DNA from: Marinomonas atlantica
GTDB taxonomy: Bacteria; Pseudomonadota; Gammaproteobacteria; Pseudomonadales; Marinomonadaceae
Assembly (NCBI RefSeq): GCF_001639725.1
Contig: NZ_LTAW01000002.1
Span: 310,001-374,000, forward strand
DNA length: 64,000 nt
Direction of reading: 5' to 3'
Under the pieces are notes generated by a model. It was not told the DNA's origin. It saw only the letters and a program-made list of their open reading frames with translations, and ran no database searches. The translations under genes were made by a program, and so were the position numbers. Below, piece after piece: positions 18,896-29,836 of the stretch (the stretch's first letter is position 1; every line of letters starts with the position of its first letter).

Positions 18896-20248
18896 GTGGA
18901 TTTGCTGATGCCAACGCGAAGCGACCTCTGGTTTCTGCCCCTAGGAGGAACAGGGGAAATAGGAATGAATCTAAATTTGTACGGCCACGATGGACAGTGG
19001 TTGATGGTCGACTGTGGGGTGTCATTCAACGAACCGATTGATGAAAATAGTGCGCGAACATACGAGCTGGTGTGTGCTGCCCCTGATTTTATTGTACAAC
19101 AGCGTCATCGTTTAGCTGGGATCGTTATTACCCATGCGCATGAAGACCATGTCGGAGCGTTGCCGTTTTTGTGGCGCCGCTTCCAAGTGCCCGTTTATAC
19201 CACGCCTTTTACGGCCGAAATTTTACGTCGAAAACTTGCTCAAGTTGGCTTATTGGGAGACGTTGAAATTCACGAATTGCCGATGGGGAGTCAATTTTCC
19301 GTGGGTGTATTTGATTTACAGTGGATTACCTTGACGCATTCTATTCCTGAGCCAAGTGGGTTAATGATTGAGACACCAGCGGGTAATGTTTTTCATACGG
19401 GGGATTGGAAGATTGATCACAGTCCAGTCATTGGTGAAAAGTTTTCTCCAGCCGTGCTGTCTACGTTACGCAAGCGTGATGTAAAAGCGATGGTGTGTGA
19501 TTCCACGAATGCCTTAAAAAAGGGTCATTCTGTATCGGAATATGATTGCTATAAAGCCTTACTGGACGTTATCAAAGACGAACAGGGGCGTGTGGTCGTT
19601 GGTTGCTTCAGCAGTAATATTGCGAGGTTGGTGTCACTGGGTTACGTCGCTAAGGAAACAGGGCGTTATTTAGCACTGTTAGGTCGCTCTTTACAAAACA
19701 TGGTCAGTGCGGCTCGAGTCGCAGGCTATTGGCCTGATGATCTACCTGTGATTGACCCTTCGCATCTTGGTTATTTACCTGCAGATGAGGTGTTGGCGGT
19801 TGCTACTGGGAGCCAAGGTGAGCCAAGAGCAATGTTAAACCGCTTAGCGCGGGATGACTGTTTCGATTTGTCTCTTCAAAAAGGCGATGTAGTTTTATTT
19901 AGCGCTATGATTATTCCGGGTAACGAAGACGCGATTGAACGCTTGGTAACGTCGTTTAAAGCCCAAGGCATTCGCACGATTCAAGGTCATGATACCGTTT
20001 TACCGATTCATGTCAGTGGCCATCCATACGAAGAAGAGCTTGCCTCAATGTATGACTGGGTGCGTCCTGAAGTGGCAATACCTACCCATGGTGAACCTGA
20101 GCATATGGCTGCCAATGCTCGAATCGCTAAAGAAGCGTTTGTACCACGTCAACTGACTGGACTAAATGGCGACCTGTTTACACTCGCGCCAGAGGTTGGA
20201 GTGCGCAAAAACGCGATTAAAGCAAAGCGCATTGCGATAGCCAGGTAA
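18896..20248 (+). CDS. RNase J-like metallo-beta-lactamase/beta-CASP ribonuclease
   Basis: 450-residue protein with the RNase J architecture: the metallo-beta-lactamase core opens with PLGGTGEIGMN (~15-25), zinc ligands HAHEDH (80-85), HTGDWKIDH (~165-173) and the beta-CASP segment (~205-340, including GCFSSNIARLV and ATGSQGEPRA). The C-terminal zinc/phosphate motifs are HVSGHPYEEE (~372) and PTHGEPEHM (~393). It is about 100 residues shorter than Bacillus RNase J1 because the C-terminal dimerisation domain is missing. The start is a GTG with AAAAGGAGA six bases upstream. RNase J activity (endo- and 5'-exonuclease) is inferred; a stand-alone processing nuclease is also possible. Confidence 0.82.
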   Translation: MDLLMPTRSDLWFLPLGGTGEIGMNLNLYGHDGQWLMVDCGVSFNEPIDENSARTYELVCAAPDFIVQQRHRLAGIVITHAHEDHVGALPFLWRRFQVPVYTTPFTAEILRRKLAQVGLLGDVEIHELPMGSQFSVGVFDLQWITLTHSIPEPSGLMIETPAGNVFHTGDWKIDHSPVIGEKFSPAVLSTLRKRDVKAMVCDSTNALKKGHSVSEYDCYKALLDVIKDEQGRVVVGCFSSNIARLVSLGYVAKETGRYLALLGRSLQNMVSAARVAGYWPDDLPVIDPSHLGYLPADEVLAVATGSQGEPRAMLNRLARDDCFDLSLQKGDVVLFSAMIIPGNEDAIERLVTSFKAQGIRTIQGHDTVLPIHVSGHPYEEELASMYDWVRPEVAIPTHGEPEHMAANARIAKEAFVPRQLTGLNGDLFTLAPEVGVRKNAIKAKRIAIAR

Positions 20249-20270
20249 CCTTGCGGACTAGCAAGAACCC

Positions 20271-20306
20271 AAAAAGCCTCATTTTACAATTGTATCATGA
20301 GGCTTT
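20271..20306 (-). terminator. Terminator of argC
   Basis: Ten-base-pair stem AAAGCCTCAT / ATGAGGCTTT with a 14-base loop. The run AAAAA at 20271-20275 gives the T tract on the minus strand. It may also slow the convergent RNase J gene. Confidence 0.65.
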
Positions 20307-20342
20307 AGGCATCAACTGATATGAACCTAACTGGTGTATTGA

Positions 20343-21278
20343 TTACAGCTCTACGGCAACGTTTTCAGCAAACCCTAGCATTAGGTTTAAGTTCTGTACC
20401 GCAGCACCAGAAGCGCCTTTCCCAAGGTTATCAAGCTTCGCTGAAAGGACCACCGATTGGCCATCGTCAGAAGCAAATACGGCTAATTCCACTTGGTTTG
20501 TATTTTCTAAACCGTGCGGCGTTAGGAACGGTGCATGGCTGTCTTTCACTTCATTAAATGGATGTACAGTGACAAAGTCTTCAGCTGCGTAGGTTGCTGC
20601 TAACGCTGCTTGCAATTTTTCACCCGTCATATCGCCAGACAGTGTTACAGGGATGCTAATCAGCATACCTTGAGCAAAGTTGCCCACGCTTGGGATAAAG
20701 ATTGGCGTGTAGTCTAACTGAGACCATTTTTGAATTTCTGGTAAGTGCTTATGTTTGAAGTTTAAGCCGTAAGTGCCATATGTTGCAGCGCCAGTACTGC
20801 CTTCGTATTGCTCGATTAGCTGCTTACCGCCCCCAGTGTAACCAGAAATAGCATTAACAGAGTAATGACCGTTTGCAGCGAGTAGGCCTTGTTCAACCAA
20901 CGGCTTGAGCAACAGAATAATCCCTGTTGGGTAACAGCCTGGATTGGATACGAACTGTGCCGCTTCGATTTGCCCGCGTTGGCTTTTGTCCAGTTCCGCA
21001 AGACCGTAAACCCAACCATCGGCAATACGGTGGACAGAACTTGCATCCAGTACTCGACAACTTTCTTCTTTTGCTAGAGCAACGGTGTCTTTAGCTGCGT
21101 CATCTGGCAAGCATAAAACCGTTACGTCGGCTTCTTTCATCAGACGGCGTTTTTCTTCTACATCGCGTTTTTTCTCAGGATCGATACTGATCACTTCGAT
21201 ATCAGGATGGTTTACCAGACGTTCACGTACTTGTAGGCCAGTCGTGCCCGTTTCACCGTCAATAAATACTTTCTTCAT
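20343..21278 (-). CDS. argC: N-acetyl-gamma-glutamyl-phosphate reductase (short type)
   Basis: 311-residue NADPH-dependent enzyme of arginine biosynthesis, converting N-acetylglutamyl phosphate to the semialdehyde. The N-terminus has the nucleotide-binding segment VFIDGETGTTGLQ, the catalytic cysteine is Cys115 in SNPGCYPTG, and HKHLPEIQKW (~172-181) belongs to the substrate site. At ~310 residues it is the short ArgC class (type 2), distinct from the ~340-residue enterobacterial type. The ATG at the complement of 21276-21278 has GGAGA upstream; eight extra residues are possible in frame. No other arginine biosynthesis gene is adjacent. Confidence 0.93.
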   Translation of the reverse strand: MKKVFIDGETGTTGLQVRERLVNHPDIEVISIDPEKKRDVEEKRRLMKEADVTVLCLPDDAAKDTVALAKEESCRVLDASSVHRIADGWVYGLAELDKSQRGQIEAAQFVSNPGCYPTGIILLLKPLVEQGLLAANGHYSVNAISGYTGGGKQLIEQYEGSTGAATYGTYGLNFKHKHLPEIQKWSQLDYTPIFIPSVGNFAQGMLISIPVTLSGDMTGEKLQAALAATYAAEDFVTVHPFNEVKDSHAPFLTPHGLENTNQVELAVFASDDGQSVVLSAKLDNLGKGASGAAVQNLNLMLGFAENVAVEL

Positions 21279-21430
21279 TCGTGTCTCCAAGCAACTGCTC
21301 AAGCGAAAATGTGAGCAGTAGGCAATTCATTTATGAGCTAATCATAGCACTGGCATGGGCGGGAAAAAACTAAGCGCCAGCTCAGTTTGGAAAATATTTA
21401 GGCTGGCGCAAAAGTTTTCATGGTATGAGG

Positions 21431-22702
21431 TTAGGGTTGTATTTGTTCTTCAATGACTTCGTCAGGGACATCAGCAATCGCCGACTCAAAGGCTTTTAAG
21501 CGTTTGTAGATTGATAGCAATTCGACAATCGTTGTCCAAGAGTTAACGAGGAACTGAAAAGAACTTTCAACTTGGTTGAAAGCATTCGAAATACGTTGCA
21601 TGACCCCTAGCGTAAATGCACCCGCTACGATAGAAGGGCCTAATGCGATTAAAGGTACAAGTACACCAGCTTGCAAGTAACCGTAACGGACCACATTAAA
21701 ATAAAGGTAATGGAAGTACAGACGGAAGTAGTTTTTGCGAACATTATCGAACAACTCAACGAGTTTTACGGGTTCAGCGCGGTCAGCGTAATCTTCACCA
21801 TACACCAGTTCTTTACGGTAGGCCGCTTCCACTTTTTGGTTTTTGAATTCAAGCCCCGGGAGTTTTATCCCAGCCGTTGCTAGAAGAACAGTACCGATAA
21901 TGGACCAAAGAATGGCGACAAACACTAAGGCTTGAGGCACTTCACCTACTAGAGGGAGCTCAGTTACATAACTTGAAAGCGCCCACAAAACAGGTAAGAA
22001 AGCGAGTAATGTCATGATGGAATCCAAAAAGCGAACGCCTAGGCTTTCCATAATACTTGCAAAACGCATGGTGTCTTCTTGAATACGCTGGGAGGCCCCC
22101 TCAATATGGCGCACTTTTGGCCACAGTGCAGTGTAGTAATTATTCATAGCGGTGCGCCAGCGGAACACGTAATGACTGACAAAGAAATGATTGAAGACAG
22201 CAACGGTAATCGCGACCAAAGCAATGGCAGCAAACGTCATAAGCTGCCCATAAAATTCGGTTAGGGTAATGCTGTTTGGTGCAGTTAAGGCTTTTTGGAT
22301 GAGATCGTAAAAACTGCCATACCATTCATTTATCATGACACTGACTTGAACTTGGAACCAAGTGATAAAGACGATTAGGGCTGATCCCATGACCGACCAT
22401 TTTGCCCATTTGTGGCCGCCATAAGCCATCCAAGCGCCGACGAATAAAGCATAGCAGACCAACATGTACTGATAGAGCCACACATCGCTGGCAAAACTAT
22501 AAGCCTCTTGATACGCGACTTGTGCTGCTTGTTCCGCTCCTTCACCTAGTGCATCAGGAAAGTTAACCCCAAAAAATTGTCCAAGGCTTAGCGTTGAACC
22601 AAGGTCTTGTCCGATGGTGTACCAGCTAATGACACAAATAAGTGCCCAAAGGGCAAATGTCAAAAAGAACAATTTTGGTTTTGGGAAAAAGGATAAAAAC
22701 AC
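21431..22702 (-). CDS. sbmA: SbmA/BacA-type peptide antibiotic transporter
   Basis: 423-residue inner-membrane protein closely following the E. coli SbmA pattern: it starts with SFFPKPKLFFLTFALWALI, then FFVSHYVFRWRTAMNNYY (~167-184), RIQEDTMRFAS (~205-215), GIKLPGLEFKNQKVEAAYRK (~276-295), NYFRLYFHYLYFN (~323-335) and NSWTTIVELLSIYKRL (~383-398). SbmA/BacA are proton-driven importers of proline-rich peptides, microcins and other oligopeptides, and lack the ATPase domain of related ABC proteins; none is present here either. It appears monocistronic. Confidence 0.92.
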   Translation of the reverse strand: MFLSFFPKPKLFFLTFALWALICVISWYTIGQDLGSTLSLGQFFGVNFPDALGEGAEQAAQVAYQEAYSFASDVWLYQYMLVCYALFVGAWMAYGGHKWAKWSVMGSALIVFITWFQVQVSVMINEWYGSFYDLIQKALTAPNSITLTEFYGQLMTFAAIALVAITVAVFNHFFVSHYVFRWRTAMNNYYTALWPKVRHIEGASQRIQEDTMRFASIMESLGVRFLDSIMTLLAFLPVLWALSSYVTELPLVGEVPQALVFVAILWSIIGTVLLATAGIKLPGLEFKNQKVEAAYRKELVYGEDYADRAEPVKLVELFDNVRKNYFRLYFHYLYFNVVRYGYLQAGVLVPLIALGPSIVAGAFTLGVMQRISNAFNQVESSFQFLVNSWTTIVELLSIYKRLKAFESAIADVPDEVIEEQIQP

Positions 22703-22850
22703 TGTTTATCTCTCTCTGTCAGTAGGTGATTGGAGCTCAGTAAGGTATTGATTTAACTAATAAGGTAAGTAAAAGCTACTAGAGCTTAAACGAGTAAGTG
22801 ATCTACGACAACGAAACTCAGTAAAGGATCATGCAAAAAAATCGATTAAC

Positions 22851-23348
22851 TTAGCGGATTCTGCGGCCGTGCCAATAATGCTTTTTCCAATAGACATTAT
22901 CTAAACGTGAAATTATGACGCCTCTTGATGTTGAGGCATGTAAGAATTTACCGTTTTCTATGTAAATGCCGACATGACGGGCTTTAGAACTCGTTTTGAA
23001 GAAGACCAAATCACCTGCTTGAAGTTCATCTTCATCAACGTGGTACCCTGTTTGAACTTGTTTGTCGGTCGTGCGAGGAAGATAAGTTCCGAATTGATCG
23101 CGTAGTGCTAAATAGACGAATCCCGAACAATCAACTCCGCGTCGGCTCATACCACCCCACGCATAAGGCGTGTCACGCCAATCTTGATAGTGTTTATAAA
23201 GATGCTGTGCTATGGCGGGTTCGTTTTGAGTGCTCAGAGTGCCTGTGTTGACCTGAATTGAGTTGTCTGGAATTGAGCTACAAGCGGTTAGCCATACTGC
23301 AAAAAACATAGCGAATAGCATTCTGATTAACGATTTTGTATAGAGCAT
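22851..23348 (-). CDS. NlpC/P60 family murein endopeptidase lipoprotein (Spr-like)
   Basis: 165-residue lipoprotein with a C-terminal NlpC/P60 cysteine peptidase domain, predicted to cut peptide crosslinks in peptidoglycan. The lipobox LTAC puts the acylated cysteine at residue 23, followed by Ser, consistent with outer-membrane sorting. Catalytic Cys lies in GVDCSGFVYLAL, His in ARHVGIYIENGKF and the third polar residue is His in FLHAST. The order and length match MepS/Spr-type enzymes. I use the ATG at the complement of 23346-23348; a GTG seven codons earlier is possible. Confidence 0.88.
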   Translation of the reverse strand: MLYTKSLIRMLFAMFFAVWLTACSSIPDNSIQVNTGTLSTQNEPAIAQHLYKHYQDWRDTPYAWGGMSRRGVDCSGFVYLALRDQFGTYLPRTTDKQVQTGYHVDEDELQAGDLVFFKTSSKARHVGIYIENGKFLHASTSRGVIISRLDNVYWKKHYWHGRRIR

Positions 23349-23447
23349 TGGGCTGGCGTCCTTATACACAGAACATTTATCTTATGCTCTTTATAGGTCG
23401 CTGACAAAAACTAGACACGATTTTGTCATCAATAAACGATCAAAACG

Positions 23448-23483
23448 AAAAAAGCTGTGTCCTATCGCTAGGACACAGCTTTT
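23448..23483 (-). terminator. Rho-independent terminator of the aminotransferase gene
   Basis: Perfect 14-base-pair stem AAAAGCTGTGTCCT / AGGACACAGCTTTT with a 6-base loop; six consecutive T on the minus strand. Confidence 0.9.
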
Positions 23484-23511
23484 GAATGGTTAAGTTGTTT
23501 GTTAGACAAAC

Positions 23512-24744
<1,233 letters not shown>

Positions 24745-24756
24745 TCATAAATTTAG

Positions 24757-24780
24757 AGCGGCCCAAAGTAGTGGGCCGCT
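24757..24780 (-). other. GC-rich intercistronic hairpin between gdhB and the aminotransferase gene
   Basis: Nine-base-pair perfect stem AGCGGCCCA / TGGGCCGCT with a 6-base loop, in the 55 bases between the two genes. On the minus strand it is followed by CTAAATTTATG, a weak T tract, so it may act as a partial terminator or mRNA end stabiliser. Confidence 0.55.
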
Positions 24781-24787
24781 CAAAGGG

Positions 24788-27700
24788 TTATATCAAATTT
24801 CTCAACTCTCGAATAGCAACACTTACCATAGACAGTGACAATTCAGGTTCTGATTTAATCTCGTCAAATGTGCTGTGGTAGTGGTGGATATTGTCATGAT
24901 TGAGCTGCTTCCAGTTTGCTAAGCGGTTATCTAGGTCGTTCACCTCGATACTGGCCTGAATGACTTCTTGTGAAATAGTGCGTAAAGCATTATCGACTTC
25001 GTCGCCAAGGCCTGCTTTGGCACGACGCTCCCACATATCGTCTGCAGGTAATTTGTTGATGCTTTGACGTAACCAGTACAGACCAAGATCCATCTCTAGA
25101 GCAAAGTAAGTTTGTGCTGTATCCAAAACTTCTTTCTCTGTCTGAGCTGCAACGCGAATAATGTCCAAGCCATAGAACAAGAATGGTAGGGCAGACAGTT
25201 TATCAGCAATCTCTGCAGGGACATGTTGTTCCTGCAATTGCTTGCTTACATCAGAGATGTATTCACACGTTGGCTCCGTCAAAATTGCATCTAAATTATT
25301 GCGAATAATACCAATGCCAGGTTTGTAGTTATCCGTTAACTTCTGAATCGCTAGTGCTTCACGAGTGTTACGAATTAACCACAGTGTCGCTTTTTCAAGC
25401 AAACTTTGAACTTGGATAAACAACTGATTTTGCAGTTTGTTGTCGACTTTGAAATCTAGCTCGTTGATGGCATCCCACAAAGCTGGAATATCGAACATCT
25501 GCTCTGCTGCCATGTAAGCTCGTAATACATTCAAAGCCGATGCACTGGTTTCTTCTTGTACATAGGTAGAGAACGTCGATCCCATGCGGTTACCAACATT
25601 GTTGGTCACGTGCGCCGCAATGATTTCTTGTGAAAGGGGGTGGTCACTCATATGTTCAGAGAAACGTTTCACTAATGGTGTCGGGAAATAATCTTTAATT
25701 TGTGCGCGCAAATCTGGATCTTTGCCAATACCATCTTCAACCAGTTGTTCAGCGAACTTGATTTTTGAGTACGCCAATAACACAGAGATCTCCGGACGGG
25801 TTAGACCTTGGCCTTTGCCCATACGCTTTTTCATCTGTGCATCAGTTGGTAAAAACTCGATTTCGCGATTTAGACGACCTTCACGTACCAATGACAACAT
25901 CAAACGCCAGTGGTCAGCGATACGTTCAGGTGCACGTGCATTGACCAACGATAAAAGATGGCTCTGGCCTTTGTTGTGACGAATAACCAAATCACCGACC
26001 TCATCGGTCATCTCGGCAAGCAGTTTGTTACGTTGCTTTTCAGTCATATCGCCATTTTCAACAATACGGTTAAGCAATATTTTGATATTTACTTCGTGGT
26101 CCGAACTGTCCACACCTGCGGAGTTATCGATTGCATCGGTGCTAACTAGTCCGCCTTTTTGAGCAAATTCAATACGTGACTTTTGGGTAAAGCCAAGGTT
26201 GCCACCTTCACCAATCATCTTGCAACGTAACTCATTGCCGTTTACACGCAGTGAGTTATTACCATTATCACCCACTTCCGCATGCGTCTCTGATGAGGCT
26301 TTTGCGTAGGTACCGATACCACCATTCCAAAGTAGGTCGACAGGGGCTTTAAGAATGTGGGAAATCAATTCCGTTGGCGGCAAAGACTTAACGTTCCCTT
26401 CGATTCCTAAGGCTTTACGAATGTCAGCGTTAATTGGGATCGATTTGGCGCTACGGTTAAAGATACCGCCACCTTTAGAGATTAGCTCAGCGTTGTAATC
26501 TTCCCATGATGAGCGTGGCAAATTAAACAAGCGTTGGCGTTCTTCAAATGAGGTCGCAGCATCCGGAGTTGGATCGATAAAAATATGCATGTGGTTGAAG
26601 GCTGCAACAAGGCGTATGTGTTTAGACAACAGCATGCCATTACCAAATACATCACCAGCCATGTCACCGATACCTACTGCTGTGAAATCAGTAGATTGAC
26701 AGTCAATGCCTAACTCTTGGAATTGACGTTTAACCGATTCCCATGCTCCGCGGGCAGTAATGCCCATTTTCTTGTGGTCATAACCGTTTGATCCACCTGA
26801 CGCAAAAGCATCGCCTAACCAGAAACCGTATTTTTCAGAGATGCTATTGGCTAAATCTGAGAATGTTGCTGTCCCTTTATCTGCAGCTACCACTAAGTAT
26901 GGATCGTCTTCGTCATAACGTTTTACTGAAACAGGCGGGACTAATTCACGCTGAACTAGGTTGTCAGTGATGTCCAAAAGACCTGAAATAAAAGTGGTGT
27001 AACAGCGAACGACTTCGGCTTGTGTTTCTTCACGAGAAGAAACTTTCTTAAGCTGCTTGGCAACAAATCCACCTTTCGCGCCGGCTGGTACGATAACGGC
27101 GTTTTTGACCATTTGTGCTTTAACGAGGCCCAGTACTTCGGTGCGGAAATCTTCCATACGGTCAGACCAACGTAAGCCACCACGAGCAACTTTGCCACCG
27201 CGCATGTGAACGCCTTCTACCCACGGAGCATAGACGAAAATCTCAAAGCGTGGACGTGGCAGAGGTACAGCTGGAATCAAGCTTGGATCCAGCTTGAAAG
27301 AAACGTAGTCTTTAACATTACCGTCTTCAGCAGGCTGATAGAAGTTAGTACGCAGCATGGCTTGAATCACAGATAAGTAGTGCTTCAAGATGCGGTCTTC
27401 ATCTAGGTTAGCAACGTTTTCAAGCGCTTCTTCGATTTTCTCTTGAAGCTTGACTACTTTGTCTTCGCGTTTGCTTTCAAGTGAAGGATCGAATCGTTGC
27501 TCAAACAGTTGAACTAGTAAGCGAGCAATCGGCGCATTCTTCTCCAATGTTTGCTGCATATATTGAAGTGAGAAAGGTATTTGCAACTGCACTAAGTACT
27601 TTGTGATTGCTCGTAGCATGGTCACTTGACGCCAAGTTAGTGAGGCATCTAATACTAGAGAGTTAAAGCGGTCATTCTCAATACGGCGTTTGACGACAGC

Positions 27701-29614
27701 ATTAAATGCATCTTGGAAATCATCACGGTAGGCTTTTTTATCAAGGTTAACGCTAGGGTTTACACTAATAGCAAACTCCACCACCCATGTGTTGGCTTCA
27801 CCGTCACCATTTTGATCAAGCTCGTATGGACGAGCTTCTAAGACGCGTAAGCCCATGTACTCAAGGATCGGCAGTACATCGGAAAGAACCAGTGTGGTAC
27901 CCGCACCATAGACTTTAAAGAAGTAATGGTTTTTGGTTTGACCAACTTGACGGTAAAGATGAGTCGAAATATCGCTGTCATCAGTCAGTTCGCTTAAACG
28001 TTCAATGTCTAATACTGCAGTATTTGCAGAAAAGTCTTCGCGGTATGCTGCAGGCAAGTAGGGTGCGTACTCGGTGTAGAGTTTGTTGCCATTTTCTTCG
28101 CCTTGGCTGGTATGCAGTGCCGCAAGCAATTTATCATCCCAAGAAAGAGCCGCGTCTTGCATCTTGCGCTGGATGTCATCAATGTCGACCGTTGGGCTAT
28201 TTTCTGGATCGGCAATTTGGATGGTGAAATTCACACGCGCTAGAACTTGTTGAGAGAACTGCACGTTGAATTCTGAACTGGCGCCATTGCAGGCTTTCAT
28301 CAAGATGTCTTGCATCTTAATACGTAACTCGGTGTTGTAGCGGTCACGAGGAACATATACCAGAGCACTTAAGAAACGGCCATAAATGTCTTTACGTAGG
28401 AAAATACGCAGCTGACGACGTTCTTGAATGGCTAAAATACCTTCGATACTGTGGTACAGCTCATCGACTGGTGCTTGAAGCATTTCGTCGCGAGGATAAC
28501 TGTTGAGAATGTGCTTAAGCGTTTTACCTTTGTGGCTATTTGGCTCTACATTCATTTTCTCTACAAGTAAGTTTAGCTTCTTGCGCAATAGAGGAACGTC
28601 TTGTAAACGCGCAACGTAGGCAGCCGATGAGTAAAGGCCAAAGAAGCGCCACTCGCCAATGACATTGCCTTTTTTGTCAAAGCGCTTAATGCCAAGGTAA
28701 TCTAAATGTACAGGGCGGTGAACAGTCGAAATTGCAGTTGATTTCGTCAATACCAACAAGTTGTCACGATCATAAGCCAATTTAGCTAAGTGATCATTCA
28801 GTACGATGTCGTATTTTTCTTTTTTGGTTTTGCGGAACGTGCCAAGTGCTGAGTTCTCAACAAATCTTAGGTGGCTAAGATTATCTTCTTTTACTAAGTC
28901 GTAGGCGCGGAAGCCGACGAATGTGAAATGGTTGTTTTCTACCCAACGTAGGAAGGCCAAGTTTTCTTGATGCTGCTCGTTGTCTTTTAAATGTTCTACT
29001 TGTTCAGATGCTTTAATGACCTCAGCCAACTTTTCTTTCATGGTTGGCCAGTCTTCGACAGACTGTTTTACATCGCCTAGTGTGTCTAGAAGACCTTCTT
29101 TAATTTCTTCCATTTTGCCTAGATCAGAAATACGGTCAATTTCAAAACGAATTAACGCTTCTTGATGGCCTTTCTGATGGCGATCTTTGATAGCTTCCAA
29201 TTCACCTTGTTTTGAACGATCTGTTGCAATAATAGGATGTGCAGTAAAGTGAATTGTATGGCCTAGTCGAACTAGCGCCATGTTAAAAGAGGACACTATG
29301 AAGGGCATATCGTCAGTCAGCACTTCAACTACAGTGTGCGTAGATTGCCAGCTGTGCTCTTCAAAATTGGGATTATAGACACGAACTTTAGGGGTGTTAG
29401 CATTACGTTGTTGGATAAAATCCCATAGACAAATGACTGTGCCGTATAGGTTATCTATATTATCGTGCTCCATATCTTCAATAAGTAGATCTTGAAAATA
29501 GATATGGGCCAGTTGGATGATAGCATCAGCGGATTGACTACCAGCGTTATCTTTAATCTCTGCTTCAATACGAGTGATTAACTCACTTTTTTTTGTATTC
29601 GTCATGTTACTCAT
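24788..29614 (-). CDS. gdhB: NAD-specific glutamate dehydrogenase, large (~180 kDa) type
   Basis: 1608-residue enzyme of the L-GDH180 class, deaminating glutamate to 2-oxoglutarate and ammonia with NAD+. The catalytic region in the middle is clear: MRGGKVARGGLRWSDRMEDF (~809-828), the glutamate-site lysine segment VPAGAKGGFVAKQL (~850-863), VGIGDMAGDVFGNGML (~982-997) and LLWNGGIGTYAK (~1089-1100). The ~800 residues before it carry the ACT-like regulatory parts described for this class, and the C-terminal ~400 residues are the helical extension. The size is normal (~1600). In Pseudomonas aeruginosa this enzyme (GdhB) is induced by arginine through ArgR. It is divergent from an ArgR-like gene here. 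Confidence 0.95.
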   Translation of the reverse strand: MSNMTNTKKSELITRIEAEIKDNAGSQSADAIIQLAHIYFQDLLIEDMEHDNIDNLYGTVICLWDFIQQRNANTPKVRVYNPNFEEHSWQSTHTVVEVLTDDMPFIVSSFNMALVRLGHTIHFTAHPIIATDRSKQGELEAIKDRHQKGHQEALIRFEIDRISDLGKMEEIKEGLLDTLGDVKQSVEDWPTMKEKLAEVIKASEQVEHLKDNEQHQENLAFLRWVENNHFTFVGFRAYDLVKEDNLSHLRFVENSALGTFRKTKKEKYDIVLNDHLAKLAYDRDNLLVLTKSTAISTVHRPVHLDYLGIKRFDKKGNVIGEWRFFGLYSSAAYVARLQDVPLLRKKLNLLVEKMNVEPNSHKGKTLKHILNSYPRDEMLQAPVDELYHSIEGILAIQERRQLRIFLRKDIYGRFLSALVYVPRDRYNTELRIKMQDILMKACNGASSEFNVQFSQQVLARVNFTIQIADPENSPTVDIDDIQRKMQDAALSWDDKLLAALHTSQGEENGNKLYTEYAPYLPAAYREDFSANTAVLDIERLSELTDDSDISTHLYRQVGQTKNHYFFKVYGAGTTLVLSDVLPILEYMGLRVLEARPYELDQNGDGEANTWVVEFAISVNPSVNLDKKAYRDDFQDAFNAVVKRRIENDRFNSLVLDASLTWRQVTMLRAITKYLVQLQIPFSLQYMQQTLEKNAPIARLLVQLFEQRFDPSLESKREDKVVKLQEKIEEALENVANLDEDRILKHYLSVIQAMLRTNFYQPAEDGNVKDYVSFKLDPSLIPAVPLPRPRFEIFVYAPWVEGVHMRGGKVARGGLRWSDRMEDFRTEVLGLVKAQMVKNAVIVPAGAKGGFVAKQLKKVSSREETQAEVVRCYTTFISGLLDITDNLVQRELVPPVSVKRYDEDDPYLVVAADKGTATFSDLANSISEKYGFWLGDAFASGGSNGYDHKKMGITARGAWESVKRQFQELGIDCQSTDFTAVGIGDMAGDVFGNGMLLSKHIRLVAAFNHMHIFIDPTPDAATSFEERQRLFNLPRSSWEDYNAELISKGGGIFNRSAKSIPINADIRKALGIEGNVKSLPPTELISHILKAPVDLLWNGGIGTYAKASSETHAEVGDNGNNSLRVNGNELRCKMIGEGGNLGFTQKSRIEFAQKGGLVSTDAIDNSAGVDSSDHEVNIKILLNRIVENGDMTEKQRNKLLAEMTDEVGDLVIRHNKGQSHLLSLVNARAPERIADHWRLMLSLVREGRLNREIEFLPTDAQMKKRMGKGQGLTRPEISVLLAYSKIKFAEQLVEDGIGKDPDLRAQIKDYFPTPLVKRFSEHMSDHPLSQEIIAAHVTNNVGNRMGSTFSTYVQEETSASALNVLRAYMAAEQMFDIPALWDAINELDFKVDNKLQNQLFIQVQSLLEKATLWLIRNTREALAIQKLTDNYKPGIGIIRNNLDAILTEPTCEYISDVSKQLQEQHVPAEIADKLSALPFLFYGLDIIRVAAQTEKEVLDTAQTYFALEMDLGLYWLRQSINKLPADDMWERRAKAGLGDEVDNALRTISQEVIQASIEVNDLDNRLANWKQLNHDNIHHYHSTFDEIKSEPELSLSMVSVAIRELRNLI

Positions 29615-29836
29615 CCTTATGAGTGGTGGTGTCTATTTTGGATCTGTTTATTATTATTGTTAGCCACCTAGAAACCGCTTAAATTGATTATTATGAAAAA
29701 TAAGCGGCATAGATAGCTAGCGACTTTTCAAAATGCGACGTATGCTTTTGCTCAAGCGGTATCGCTGTCAAAAAAAGCTTGATGTCGATATCAAAAGCCT
29801 CTGTTATTCATTCTAAACGATATATATATCTTTTTA

